This document shows positions 25,877 through 34,574 of a stretch of DNA of 64,000 nucleotides, piece after piece; position 1 is the stretch's first letter; every line of letters begins with the position of its first letter. The notes below the pieces were generated by a model that worked only from the letters and a program-made list of their open reading frames with translations, was not told where the DNA came from and did no database searches. The DNA is from Methylomonas sp. UP202. GTDB taxonomy: Bacteria; Pseudomonadota; Gammaproteobacteria; Methylococcales; Methylomonadaceae. The stretch spans positions 992,001-1,056,000 of the forward strand of contig NZ_CP123897.1 in NCBI RefSeq assembly GCF_029910655.1. The letters run 5' to 3'. A program made the translations under genes and the position numbers.

Positions 25877-27223
25877 TTAATACAACTCTGTTTCTAGTTT
25901 GTCGGTATAAGAATGTATGTCGGTGATAACGGGTAACTTTTCTGTTGCATTGCTATCTTCAGTTTCGATTGTGTAACAATTTTTTATTTGTGTTGCTAAA
26001 TATTTCTTCACTTCATCAATGCGTTGTTTAGAAAGTTTGTTATTTCTATGGATTGATCCAGTTGTATCGGTATTACTGGAAATTTTTAGCTTAACATCTT
26101 TATATTCTTCAGTAAATTTATTGATTCGTGCAATCGCTTGTTGACCGGAAGGAGTTAACTCGTGTTTATTAGGACTGAAATAGATTGCCTCACTTAATGT
26201 CTCAGTTTTCGCATTATTCACAGGACATTCTGTTTCTGTTATAGCGTTAAAAATAATTTTCAATATCTCTGCTTTTTTAGCATCACTAAGAGTCTCATGG
26301 TTCGCTCCACCGGTTTTAATCAATTTCTCGAATAAGCTAACTATGGGTTGATCAGATTTAACTTCAATTCCCTTTCCAAACTCTTTCACGAATTCAGTTG
26401 CTGCGGCCAATGCGAGATGAGATGTTTTAACTTTAGCTTCTCCAGCAACATCTAGCGCTCTTAACATTTTATCCCCCAATATGCTAAGAAATAGTGCATT
26501 GAGTGGTGGATTTTTAGTCGTGCTGCTTACTGTTGTTGATGATAGTTTTAAATCACAAACAGGTATATCAAATTCGATCGGATTTTGAGTAAAAATAGAG
26601 CTGATCTGGATAACATGATTGCCCTGTTTCATCACTACTGCGACTACGAACGTTATGATAATGAGTAAAATCCAAAACATTGCTCGCACCAAGGATGTAA
26701 GCGTAAATTCTATCCCTTTAATTTTGTCTTTAATCCTAATATGTTTGCTTTCTTCTACGTGTTTCTCGTAACCTTGATATTCTTTTCTTAGATATGTCCC
26801 GATTTCTGAAATCTGAAGCCAAATCGATAAACATCTCAACATGACAAATAATGCTAATAATGGCGGAACCATACAGGCCCATTCTATTAGCGTCGATTCA
26901 GTTTTTGCGGTAAAAATCCATGTGTAAATTGCGCCGATCGCTAGTAAACAATTTTTTTCAAGACTAGCAACTTCAGTTAGGCTATTTTCTATCTCCTTGC
27001 GTAAGGATATAAATTCTTCCTTTTTTATATCAATTTTTTTTAATTTTGCGACATCCAGATCGTGCTGAGTTCTTTGTTTGTCAACATCAAATCTATACTG
27101 GGTCCTCTGCTTTTCAATTTCTAATTTTTGCCCTTCTTTAAGTTTCTCAAGGTCAAGTCTTTGTTGCTCTCGCAGTTTTTCAATTTCACGGCGATGTTGG
27201 CGCTCGTTATCTATTCCAGCCAT
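25877..27223 (-). CDS. Coiled-coil membrane protein with OmpA-like C-terminus
   Basis: This 448-residue product from AT-rich DNA is unlike its neighbours. Residues 5-75 are a charged coiled coil with heptad-like repeats (KLREQQRLDLEKLKEGQKLE). Three hydrophobic segments follow at about 90-108, 117-135 and 186-208. After a periplasm-sized middle region, the C-terminal 90 residues resemble the OmpA/MotB peptidoglycan-binding fold (IYFSPNKHELTPSGQQAIARI, SNTDTTGSIHRNNKLSKQRID). A cytoplasmic coiled coil joined through the inner membrane to the wall is plausible. Function is unknown; defence or envelope sensing are options. It is bracketed by repeats D and E. Confidence 0.65.
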   Translation of the reverse strand: MAGIDNERQHRREIEKLREQQRLDLEKLKEGQKLEIEKQRTQYRFDVDKQRTQHDLDVAKLKKIDIKKEEFISLRKEIENSLTEVASLEKNCLLAIGAIYTWIFTAKTESTLIEWACMVPPLLALFVMLRCLSIWLQISEIGTYLRKEYQGYEKHVEESKHIRIKDKIKGIEFTLTSLVRAMFWILLIIITFVVAVVMKQGNHVIQISSIFTQNPIEFDIPVCDLKLSSTTVSSTTKNPPLNALFLSILGDKMLRALDVAGEAKVKTSHLALAAATEFVKEFGKGIEVKSDQPIVSLFEKLIKTGGANHETLSDAKKAEILKIIFNAITETECPVNNAKTETLSEAIYFSPNKHELTPSGQQAIARINKFTEEYKDVKLKISSNTDTTGSIHRNNKLSKQRIDEVKKYLATQIKNCYTIETEDSNATEKLPVITDIHSYTDKLETELY

Positions 27224-27328
27224 GTTTTACTCCACTATCTGAATTTGGTTCGAACAGTATCGTATAAGCCGAAAAAAATTTTAAACGCGATGTCAAATTT
27301 AATTTTTGTTCCCCTAATTCCTTGGTAG

Positions 27329-27371
27329 AAGGTCGCGAGCGATGCGCCTCCTATCGTCGGCACATCCTACG
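27329..27371. repeat. GTAGGATG/CATCCTAC palindromic repeat, short copy 2
   Basis: GGTCGCGAGCGATGCGCCTC followed by CTATCGTCGGCACATCCTAC. This is a half-length relative of the blocks at 20811 and 34447. It lies 28 bp inside the inner end of repeat E. Confidence 0.65.
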
Positions 27372-27398
27372 AATTCAAAGTATCCATCCACTTTAAAT

Positions 27399-27668
27399 CT
27401 CGCGACGGATTTAATCCCCTGATGCCGCGCCGAGCACCGGAGGGTTTGAGCGGAGTTGCCCGTTAGGGGCGATGCAGGGATGCATCGCGTTTTTGGAGGG
27501 CTATGGATAGCCCTTCCAAAAACCCCGTTCAAACCCGTAGGAGCGCAGGATATAAGCGGCATGGGGTGGCCTTTTCTTTGGATACTTTCTTTTGGCCAAG
27601 CAAAAGAAAGTATCTCGGCTGTCGGGCCGAGACCCGAATTCAAACAAAGCCCGTCGCGGCAGCGACAC
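27399..27668 (-). repeat. Dispersed structured repeat, copy E
   Basis: Inverted relative to D. The outer end reads CCGTCGCGGCAGCGACAC. Stem 4 is GCGATGC/GCATCGC where copies B and D have GAGCGGC/GCCGCTC. Stem 3 has TTTTTGG/CCAAAAA where they have TTTTCGG/CCGAAAA; both are compensatory. It lies 84 bp from the urtB stop and closes the D-E unit (25549-27668). Confidence 0.93.
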
Positions 27669-27708
27669 AACAAAAACAAAAGCCATCAAATAATTTAAAA
27701 GCCATCGT

Positions 27709-27737
27709 GTTGGGTTACGGCTGGCGCCTAACCCAAC
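27709..27737. repeat. REP-like palindrome after urtB
   Basis: GTTGGGTTA (27709-27717) pairs with TAACCCAAC (27729-27737) around CGGCTGGCGCC. It is similar in layout to the palindrome at 9104-9129. It is 15 bp from the urtB stop and may protect the transcript end. Confidence 0.65.
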
Positions 27738-27752
27738 CTACATTTTTCGAAC

Positions 27753-29552
27753 TTACGATTCCGCCGCCCTCCCTTTCTGCGGAAACAACCCACGCGGCTT
27801 CTTCTGAATAAACAAAATAATAAACACCAGCACCAAAATCTTCGCCAACACCGCCCCGGCATAAGGCTCTAACACCTTATTGGCGATGCCCAACGAAAAC
27901 CCGGCCACCAATGTGCCGAACAAATTCCCAACCCCTCCAAACACCACCACCATGAACGAATCGACGATGTAGGCCTGACCCAGATTCGGCCCGACGTTGG
28001 TGATCTGGCTCAAGGCCACCCCGGCCACGCCGGCAATCCCTGACCCCAAACCAAAGGTCATCGCATCGACCCGCGAGGTGGGAATACCCATCGCTCTGGC
28101 CATGCCGCGATTTTGCGCGACGGCGCGGACTTCCAGGCCCAGCTTGGTGCGTTTTAGAATTTGCAGCAGCGCGGTAAACACCAGCAGGCAGAAAATCAGG
28201 ATGTAAAAGCGGTTCCAGGTCAGCGACAGAAAGTCGTTGATCTGCCAGGAACCGCTCATCCATTCCGGCGTCGAGACGCTGCGGTTCAGCGGCGAGAAGA
28301 TCGAGCGCACGGCTTGCTGCAGGAACAGGCTGACGCCGAAGGTGGCCAGCAGGGTTTCCAGCGGCCGGCCGTACAGAAAGCGGATGATGCCGCGTTCAAT
28401 CGCTATACCTACCAGCGCGGCCACCAAAAAGGCCATCGGTATCGACAGAATCAACGCGGTACCCAGATTGTTCGGCAGCAGTTGCTGCATCACGTAAGTG
28501 GTGTAAGCGCCCAGCATCATCAGTTCGCCGTGGGCCATGTTGATCACGCCCATCACGCCAAAGGTAATCGCCAGGCCGATCGCTGCCAACACCAGCACCG
28601 CGCCCAGGCTCAGGCCGAAGAACACCGTTTCGACGACCGCGTAGGTTTGCAAGCGGTTGTGGATGCTGACCAGCGCGGCTTCGGCCAGATTGCGGATGTC
28701 GCTGTCGGGTTCGATGAAATTGCCGTCCGCGTCTTTCTCGGTCAGGGCTTGCAGGCGGTTGGCGGCGTCCTGGCTGGTACGGTCCTTCAAGGTGCCGATG
28801 GCGGCGATGCGCTTGGCCTTATCGTCGCTGTCGATGTCTCGGAGCAGCAGAATTTCTTCGATCGCGGCGCGGACCTTGGGCGCGCTTTCTTGTTCCAGAC
28901 GGCCGCGCAGCAAGTCCAGGCCCTTGTCGTCGATATCTTTTGCCATCGCCTTGACCGCCGCCAAGCGGGCGTCGGCGTCGGCCACGTTCAACTGCAACTG
29001 ACCGATGGCCTTGCGCAAGCTGCCGCGCAGTTTGTTGGTGACGTTGATTTTGCCGACCGCCGCGCGGTCTACTTCCGCGAGTGCCGCGCCGCTGGCCGCG
29101 TCGGTCAGTTGATAGCCGGCCGCCGATTCCACGCCGATCACCAGTTTGCTCTCGGCTTTCAAATCGAACAATTTGCCGTCCAGCAAGGCTTGCAGCGCCG
29201 GCAAGGCGCGGCCGTCGGCGGCCAGGGTTTCGATCGCGGCTTCGCGCTCGGCCATGCTGCCGATGCGCAGTTGCTCCAAGGATTGGCTAAAGGCGTCCGG
29301 CTCTTGCGCCTGTACGGAAACCGCGAACATAAAAAGTAGGGTACGCACCGCGTACCAGGCGGTCACTCGAAAACCGGAACGCAAGCTACGCAATGTGTAA
29401 CCCACGCACGAAAAAATCGCTTTGATAACGCCGCTCGGCTTAGACCCGGACCACAGAGGAGTACGAACTGAACACAAGGATAGGGAAAGAGCAACGGCAG
29501 AGGCGCGGCCGAGCGGCGTTATTAAAGCGGTTTGCGAACAATGAACAGACAT
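27753..29552 (-). CDS. urtB: Urea ABC transporter permease UrtB
   Basis: UrtB is the LivH-type permease. It has an N-terminal periplasmic region with HEAT-like helical repeats (about residues 85-300) followed by the membrane domain (GLAITFGVMGVINMAHGELMMLGAY; SILFLQQAV-type segments; GSGIAGVAGVALSQITNVGPNLGQAYIVDSFMVVVFGGVGN in pieces). ATG 29552 has a strong AAGGA site and gives 599 residues, about 60 more than usual. The extra N-terminus is read through an inverted repeat (29418-29529). A GTG at 29366 would give a conventional signal peptide (RTLLFMFAVSVQA) and 537 residues but lacks a good ribosome site. Confidence 0.93.
   Translation of the reverse strand: MSVHCSQTALITPLGRASAVALSLSLCSVRTPLWSGSKPSGVIKAIFSCVGYTLRSLRSGFRVTAWYAVRTLLFMFAVSVQAQEPDAFSQSLEQLRIGSMAEREAAIETLAADGRALPALQALLDGKLFDLKAESKLVIGVESAAGYQLTDAASGAALAEVDRAAVGKINVTNKLRGSLRKAIGQLQLNVADADARLAAVKAMAKDIDDKGLDLLRGRLEQESAPKVRAAIEEILLLRDIDSDDKAKRIAAIGTLKDRTSQDAANRLQALTEKDADGNFIEPDSDIRNLAEAALVSIHNRLQTYAVVETVFFGLSLGAVLVLAAIGLAITFGVMGVINMAHGELMMLGAYTTYVMQQLLPNNLGTALILSIPMAFLVAALVGIAIERGIIRFLYGRPLETLLATFGVSLFLQQAVRSIFSPLNRSVSTPEWMSGSWQINDFLSLTWNRFYILIFCLLVFTALLQILKRTKLGLEVRAVAQNRGMARAMGIPTSRVDAMTFGLGSGIAGVAGVALSQITNVGPNLGQAYIVDSFMVVVFGGVGNLFGTLVAGFSLGIANKVLEPYAGAVLAKILVLVFIILFIQKKPRGLFPQKGRAAES
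29418..29529. repeat. 22-bp inverted repeat in the 5' end of urtB
   Basis: CGCTTTGATAACGCCGCTCG at 29418-29437 (22 bp to 29439) recurs inverted at 29508-29529 with one G-T change, around a 68-base loop. It encodes most of the anomalous N-terminal extension of UrtB, between the AAGGA-linked ATG and the likely ancestral signal peptide. Confidence 0.75.
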
Positions 29553-29569
29553 GGCGATTCCTTCGAGGT

Positions 29570-29601
29570 GGGTTGCGCCGGCTTCCGTGCCGGCGCAACC
29601 C
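29570..29601. terminator. Stable hairpin between urtA and urtB
   Basis: GGGTTGCGCCGGC pairs perfectly with GCCGGCGCAACCC around TTCCGT. It lies downstream of urtA and 18 bp before the urtB start, with no T tract. A hairpin here commonly stabilises or partially terminates the binding-protein mRNA so that UrtA exceeds the permeases; that role is inferred. Confidence 0.6.
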
Positions 29602-29651
29602 TTGGCTAAGCGTGAGGCGGATCTGATCGAGGACCCGCCAGGTTCATCCGA

Positions 29652-30950
29652 TCAGTATTTTTGACCTGAACATTTCTTGGTTTTGGTGTTGTAGTTGCCG
29701 CAGCTGATCGGCGCGGTCCAGTCGGCGATGATCGGTTTGCTGTCCGGCAGGAAGTCGGACCAAGCGTCGCCGTCGACGACTTTATTGGTTTGCCAGACCG
29801 TGACGAACTGGCCGTCCTCCTGAATCTCGCCGATCAGCACCGGTTTGCTGATGTGGTGGTTGGGTAGCATTTTCGCCACGCCGCCGCTCAGGTTGGGGAA
29901 TTCGACGCCGATCAGGGCTTTTTGTACCGCTTCGGGATCGGTGGTGCCGGCTTTCTCAACCGCTTTCACCCACATGTTGAAGCCGATGTAATGGGCTTCC
30001 ATCGGGTCGTTGGTGACCCGTTTCGGGTTTTTGATGTAGTCCTTCCATTGTTGGATGAAGGCCGCGTTTTTGGTGGTATCGACGCTCATGAAGTAGTTCC
30101 AGGCCGCCAAATGGCCGACCAGCGGTTTGGTATCCATGCCGGACAATTCTTCCTCGCCGACCGAGAACGCGACGACCGGAATGTCCTCGGCTTTGATGCC
30201 TTGGTTGCCCAGCTCTTTATAGAACGGCACGTTGGCGTCGCCGTTGATCGTCGAAACCACTGCGGTTTTCTTGCCGGCCGAGCCGAATTTTTTGATGTCG
30301 GCGACGATGCTTTGCCAGTCGGAATGGCCGAACGGCGTGTAGTTGATCATGATGTCCTTATCCTTGACGCCTTTGGCTTTCAGATAGGCTTCCAGGATTT
30401 TGTTGGTAGTACGCGGATAAACGTAGTCGGTACCGGCCAAGACCCAGCGTTGCACTTTCAGGTCGTTCATCAGGTAGTCGACCGCTGGAATCGCTTGTTG
30501 GTTGGGCGCGGCGCCGGTGTAGAACACGTTTTTCGACGACTCTTCGCCTTCGTATTGCACCGGGTAGAACAGGATGCCGTTCAATTCCTCGATGACCGGC
30601 AACACCGATTTACGCGACACCGAGGTCCAGCAACCGAAGATTGCCGCCACTTTGTCCTTGGTCAGCAATTCGCGGGCTTTTTCGGCGAACAGCGGCCAGT
30701 TGGAGGCCGGGTCTACGACGACCGCTTCCAGTTTCTTGCCGAGCAAACCGCCTTTCTTGTTTTGCTCGTCGATCAGCATCAGCATGGTGTCTTTCAGCGT
30801 GGTTTCGGAAATGGCCATCGTGCCGGACAGCGAATGCAGCACGCCGACCTTGATAGTGTCTTCGGCGCGGGCCGGCGAGGCGCCGAGCAGCGCGGCGGAC
30901 AGAGCCGCGACGGTCGCCAGTTTGTGGAAGGAATTGCTCAGTAGTTTCAT
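29652..30950 (-). CDS. urtA: Urea ABC transporter substrate-binding protein UrtA
   Basis: UrtA is the periplasmic urea receptor. The 432-residue protein has a signal peptide (KLATVAALSAALLGASPARA). The type I binding fold follows: IKVGVLHSLSGTMAISETTLKD, AEKARELLTKDKVAAIFGCWTS, GILFYPVQYEGEESSKNVFYTGAAPNQQ and WAGTDYVYPRTTNK-like (here LAGTDYVYPRTTNKI). These segments distinguish UrtA from amino-acid receptors. It is the first urt gene, 126 bp downstream of the porin gene. Confidence 0.97.
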   Translation of the reverse strand: MKLLSNSFHKLATVAALSAALLGASPARAEDTIKVGVLHSLSGTMAISETTLKDTMLMLIDEQNKKGGLLGKKLEAVVVDPASNWPLFAEKARELLTKDKVAAIFGCWTSVSRKSVLPVIEELNGILFYPVQYEGEESSKNVFYTGAAPNQQAIPAVDYLMNDLKVQRWVLAGTDYVYPRTTNKILEAYLKAKGVKDKDIMINYTPFGHSDWQSIVADIKKFGSAGKKTAVVSTINGDANVPFYKELGNQGIKAEDIPVVAFSVGEEELSGMDTKPLVGHLAAWNYFMSVDTTKNAAFIQQWKDYIKNPKRVTNDPMEAHYIGFNMWVKAVEKAGTTDPEAVQKALIGVEFPNLSGGVAKMLPNHHISKPVLIGEIQEDGQFVTVWQTNKVVDGDAWSDFLPDSKPIIADWTAPISCGNYNTKTKKCSGQKY

Positions 30951-31003
30951 CGTTTAAGTCCTATGTCGGGAAGAAATCGTGGGCGAATCAATAGCCCGTT
31001 TTT

Positions 31004-31074
31004 GTAGGAATGGGCATGCAATGCCCACGCCTGGCGTTCGTTCCGCGTGGGCACACAAACCGTGCCCACCCTGC
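31004..31074. repeat. REPIN-like pair between porin and urtA
   Basis: GTAGGAATGGGCATGCAATGCCCACGC (31004-31030, written in two arms GGGCAT/ATGCCC) and CGCGTGGGCAC..GTGCCCACC (31044-31074) are inverted members of the GTGGGCAC family that flanks RAYT2. They occupy most of the urtA upstream region and end three bases from the porin stop. Confidence 0.8.
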
Positions 31075-31076
31075 TT

Positions 31077-32324
31077 TTAAATTTGCCATTGGAAGCCGAC
31101 CATGACTTGGCTGGCGTTTGTACCCGAGTCGGTTGATTTAAAGTCGCTGGCGACGCCTTTGGTCAACAGATCGCCGTATTGGTAGGCGGCAAAAATTTTG
31201 GCGTTGTGGCCGTCGATGACGTAGTTGACGCCGCCTTCGTAGACTTCGCGGGTGCTGCTGGTGCTAGGAGCGACGTTGACGTAGCGCAGATAAGGTTGGA
31301 ACTGGCCGATGCCGATTTTTTGCGGGAACAGATACATGCCGCTGACATCGTAGGCATTGCCCTCAAACATGCCGAAGGTATTGCTGGAAAAAGGCACGTC
31401 GGCATCACGGCTCGCCTGGCTGAAGCCATTGGAAATGCCGTAGTTTTTGTATTCGCCGTTCAGCGTAACGACGCCGCCGCCGGGTAAGACTTTTTCCATC
31501 AACACGTCGGCGGTGGTGCCGCGAAAGTTGCCCGGATCAGCCGCCGTGCCGGCGCCGCCTTCTTGATATTGATTGGAGACGCCGACCGTCAAGATATCGC
31601 CGCCTTTGCCGTAATAAGTGCCCGAGGTGTAGTAGCCGGGGTTTTTTTCGACGTCCCAGAAGTTGTAGGCGAAGCGCTGTGCGTAGAGAATGTTGTGGTT
31701 TACGTTGGCGCCGCCGCGCAGACCGCGGAAGAAGCCGGCCGCGTATTGGAAACGACCGTCGAGTACCGCACCCCAGAAGGTGACACCGTCGTCGCGGCCG
31801 AATGAGCCGGCCGAGTTGCCGTTGGAACCGATGGTCAGGTTGTAGTCTGCCGGTTCGAACGGCGTGCCGGCGGAGAAGATGTTGTACACCGCACTGTAGA
31901 ACGGACCGTTCATCTCGCGGCGTTCGGCCGGGACCAGCATCCGGCCCACCCACAAGTTGGCGTAGGGCGTGACTTCGAATTTGCCGATGGCGTCCAGCAC
32001 CCGGACTTCACCGCCGTTGCCGCAGGTTTGGCAGTCGGTGTTGAATTCCACTTTCAGGTACTTATGGATCTGACCGTTGATGTACAAACGGATATTGTCC
32101 AGGTTGAAATCGTTGTTCCATTTTTCGCCATTGGCCCCGGCGCCGCTTTCCTGGGCGCGGAAGCTGGTTCTTAAACCGGCGCCGACGCTGACCCATTTGG
32201 TGTCGTCGATTTTAAACGTCGCGCCGGCCAGCGCTTCCGGCGCTTGGCTTAAACCGATGGCGCTTAGCGCCACGCTACCGAGCAGCTTGGCGGCCCGACG
32301 GTTGTGCTTGTTGATACCTGTCAT
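31077..32324 (-). CDS. Outer-membrane porin, probably for urea or amides
   Basis: The 415-residue protein has a signal peptide (AKLLGSVALSAIGLSQAPEALA). A beta-barrel follows with alternating segments and an N-terminal pattern WVSVGAGLRTSFRAQE, DFNLDNIRLYINGQIHKYLKVEFNTD, GRMLVPAERREMNGPFY and a C-terminal aromatic-flanked strand (VMVGFQWQI). Two Cys (CQTCGNGG) may form a disulphide. It resembles OprP/OprO-type and FmdC-like porins. Its place directly before urtABCDE on the same strand suggests it admits urea or short amides. Confidence 0.82.
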   Translation of the reverse strand: MTGINKHNRRAAKLLGSVALSAIGLSQAPEALAGATFKIDDTKWVSVGAGLRTSFRAQESGAGANGEKWNNDFNLDNIRLYINGQIHKYLKVEFNTDCQTCGNGGEVRVLDAIGKFEVTPYANLWVGRMLVPAERREMNGPFYSAVYNIFSAGTPFEPADYNLTIGSNGNSAGSFGRDDGVTFWGAVLDGRFQYAAGFFRGLRGGANVNHNILYAQRFAYNFWDVEKNPGYYTSGTYYGKGGDILTVGVSNQYQEGGAGTAADPGNFRGTTADVLMEKVLPGGGVVTLNGEYKNYGISNGFSQASRDADVPFSSNTFGMFEGNAYDVSGMYLFPQKIGIGQFQPYLRYVNVAPSTSSTREVYEGGVNYVIDGHNAKIFAAYQYGDLLTKGVASDFKSTDSGTNASQVMVGFQWQI

Positions 32325-32509
32325 TGCATTCCCCTGGTTTGGATTAAAAACTGCCTGGATTGGCGGTCCGGCGTTCGAAGACTTCGGGGAGATTTTTGAA
32401 TTTTGTCGCTACCCGCCACAATCGGGTAAATGACTCATCAGTTATTTGACGTATGGCTGTAAAAGAACGGCTTCCCGTAGAGTAAGCCCCCAAGAACCGA
32501 GGGAAATTT

Positions 32510-33349
32510 ATGAATTCGACACTAGAAATTGGGCCTGAACGGCCGGCCGGTAATTCGTTGGTCATGAAATATACGAGCGGCTTCAGCCGCGATCGATATA
32601 TGGATTCGGCTCGAAAACCGCTAATGTACCGGATGGCCGGTTTGGCGTTGGCCGCCGCCGCATGGTTGGCTCCGCCGACGCCCGCGCTCGCAGCCGACGC
32701 CGTCAAACCCTTGCAAGCCGTGGCGTTTAGCGTGGCCGACGACAATCTGCGCCAGTTTGGCTTTGCATTGGAATCGGCGGCATTGGCCGATCGGGTCAGG
32801 GCCAATCTGGCCGAATGGGAATTTCCGTTGCCGGGGCAAGGGCCGTTCAGCCATGCGTTACAAGCCAAATTGGGTAAGGTCGCCCGCCGGGAAACACCGG
32901 TCGGCTTCTCGTTTTCGTCCGGCAATTCCGACCCGCGCGCCGCCGAGTTTCAAAAAGCCGACGTGTTGCCGATCACCTGCACGCTACGCGATGCCGGCAA
33001 TCAGGCGGTGTTGATCGAACGCGAGTCCACCTTCAGCGCTCATGCCTTCGGCAAGGACGTCGCGCAAAGTTACGTGATCGACAAATTGGTCGATCAAATC
33101 AGCACCGCCTGTCTGGACGTGCTGGAACACGCGCCGTTGCCGAAAACCGAAGGCCGAGTGAAGACCGCGTTGTTCAAACCCAAGTGGATGCCGGACGTGC
33201 GGGTGGAGGTTCGGGAGATTCCGGCGGCCGCCAGTGGTGGCGAAGGTTCCGGCACGCCGGCGGCAATCGGCGACGAGCCGAAGAAGGAGGTGATTATTCA
33301 CAACCAAGGCAATCCGGTGATTTTTACGTTTGGGCATGAAAGGAAGTAA
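32510..33349 (+). CDS. Secreted or anchored protein, unknown
   Basis: The frame begins at ATG 32510 after GAGGGAAATTT and gives 279 residues. A hydrophobic segment MAGLALAAAAWLAPPTPALAA (about 43-63) looks like a signal peptide, so an internal ATG at 32624 (MYRM) may be the true start, leaving about 241 residues. The mature region has mixed alpha/beta character and a Gly/Pro-rich stretch near residue 245. No family is recognised. It is divergent from the porin. Confidence 0.65.
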   Translation: MNSTLEIGPERPAGNSLVMKYTSGFSRDRYMDSARKPLMYRMAGLALAAAAWLAPPTPALAADAVKPLQAVAFSVADDNLRQFGFALESAALADRVRANLAEWEFPLPGQGPFSHALQAKLGKVARRETPVGFSFSSGNSDPRAAEFQKADVLPITCTLRDAGNQAVLIERESTFSAHAFGKDVAQSYVIDKLVDQISTACLDVLEHAPLPKTEGRVKTALFKPKWMPDVRVEVREIPAAASGGEGSGTPAAIGDEPKKEVIIHNQGNPVIFTFGHERK

Positions 33350-33602
33350 CGCTTGTCTTGCTCGCAGGGATGCGGGACGTCCAAAACACCGTCTAGCGTT
33401 AGACTCGGTCGTTGCCGGCTGAAGCGTTCGCTAAGAGGGGAGCATTTACTGAGTGGAGTTGGTCGCTGAGCGGAGCTGAATCGTTCGCCGAGCCGAGCCG
33501 AGCCGGTCGCTGAGCGGAGTCGAAGCGTTAAGCCCGAGGCGCGAACGGCCGCCGCCGACGATCAGTTATAATCCGGGCCGTCAGATAGGATGAGGATTAG
33601 CC
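33350..33602. other. Intergenic stretch with degenerate CTGAG-type repeats
   Basis: No gene. Two imperfect copies of GGTCGCTGAGCGGAG (about 33461 and 33506) and reversed fragments resemble the REP-like cores near 22 kb. The final 30 bases contain the ribosome site (GATGAGGATT) for the next gene. Confidence 0.5.
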
Positions 33603-34031
33603 ATGAGTACCTACGAAACCGACTTCTACCGTTGGACCCACGAACAGGCTGCGGCAATCCGAGCGGGGCGTTTCAACGAATTGGATCTACAAAACATCGC
33701 CGAGGAGTTGGAAAGCATGGGCCGAAGCGAAAAACGGGCATTGGATAGCCGCTTGACGGTTTTATTGGCGCATTTGCTGAAGTGGCGGCATCAACCGGCA
33801 CGGCGCGGTAAAAGCTGGCAACTGACGATTAAGGGGCAACGTCTCGCGGTGGCCGACGTGCTCGACGATAATCCGGGGCTTACCGCTAAATTGCCGGAAA
33901 TCCTGACCCATGCCTATCGGCGAGCCGTTATCGACGCGTCCAGCGAAACCGGACTTGACGAGGAATTGTTTGCCGCCGATTGCCCGTGGACCTTCGATCA
34001 AATTGTCGATGCCGGGTTTTTTCCGGAGTGA
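33603..34031 (+). CDS. DUF29 family protein
   Basis: The 142-residue protein fits DUF29: MSTYETDFYRWTHEQAAAIRAGRFNELDLQNIAEELESMGRSEKRAL in segments (residues 1-47), HLLKWRHQP, WQLTIKGQR and the ending CPWTFDQIVDAGFFPE. DUF29 proteins are small, all-helical, often in several copies per genome in cyanobacteria and proteobacteria, and of unknown function. It has a good ribosome site and stands alone, with repeat F starting 57 bp after its stop. Confidence 0.9.
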   Translation: MSTYETDFYRWTHEQAAAIRAGRFNELDLQNIAEELESMGRSEKRALDSRLTVLLAHLLKWRHQPARRGKSWQLTIKGQRLAVADVLDDNPGLTAKLPEILTHAYRRAVIDASSETGLDEELFAADCPWTFDQIVDAGFFPE

Positions 34032-34088
34032 ATTGTCGCGGCGCGGCGTTGGTTTTGTTGTAAGGGTTTTGATGGTTTTGATGATTTT

Positions 34089-34402
34089 TGTCGCTGGCGT
34101 GACGGGTTTTTAAATGCCGGTTCGCGGACCGGCAACCGCGATACTTTTCTTTGCTCCGCCTCGGCAATCGCTCCTGCATTGCTCTACCTCCTGCATCCAT
34201 GCAGTCGAAAGAAAAGTATCCAAAAGAAAGGCGGCCCCATGCCGCTTGGTTCCTGCGCTCCTGCGGGTTTGAGCGGGGTTTTTGGAAGGGCTATCCATAG
34301 CCCTCCAAAAACGCGCGGCATCCCTGCCGCGCCCCTGTCGGGCATCACCGCTCAAACCCTCCGGTGCTCGGCGCGGCATCAGGGGTTAACCCCGTCGCGA
34401 TA
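34089..34402 (+). repeat. Dispersed structured repeat, copy F (with 47-bp insert)
   Basis: Orientation as B and D. Stem 1 is GCCGGT/ACCGGC, the enclosing stem TTTGAGCGG/CCGCTCAAA, and stem 3 has TTTTTGG/CCAAAAA, all compensatory relative to other copies. The loop of stem 2 is opened by a 47-base insert (34161-34207, TCGGCAATCGCTCCTGCATT and onward) shared with copy A. The inner end reads GGGGTTAACCCCGTCGCGA. It is the left partner of copy G. Confidence 0.93.
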
Positions 34403-34446
34403 TGGAAGATTATTCGATGATTTTGAAAGCTAGGATTTTAATGGTG

Positions 34447-34524
34447 TCGTAGGATGCTGCCGACGAAAGGAGGCGCATCGTTTGCGACCGATGCGCTTCA
34501 CTCCGTTCAGCACATCCTATAGGA
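34447..34524. repeat. GTAGGATG/CATCCTAT palindromic repeat, copy 3
   Basis: The block runs from TCGTAGGATGCTGCCGACG to CAGCACATCCTATAGG, with an inner pair GCGCATCG/CGATGCGC. It starts 45 bp inside the inner end of repeat F and inflates the open frame of the next gene. Confidence 0.7.
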
Positions 34525-34574
34525 CTTTTTGTTTTAGCGATTTAATTATCTCAATAGTTGATTATTTGAAATAT

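Noticed and set aside
28161..29339. 392-residue plus-strand frame opposite urtB
   Set aside because: It is the antisense shadow of a GC-rich membrane-protein gene. The minus-strand product has clear UrtB homology features.
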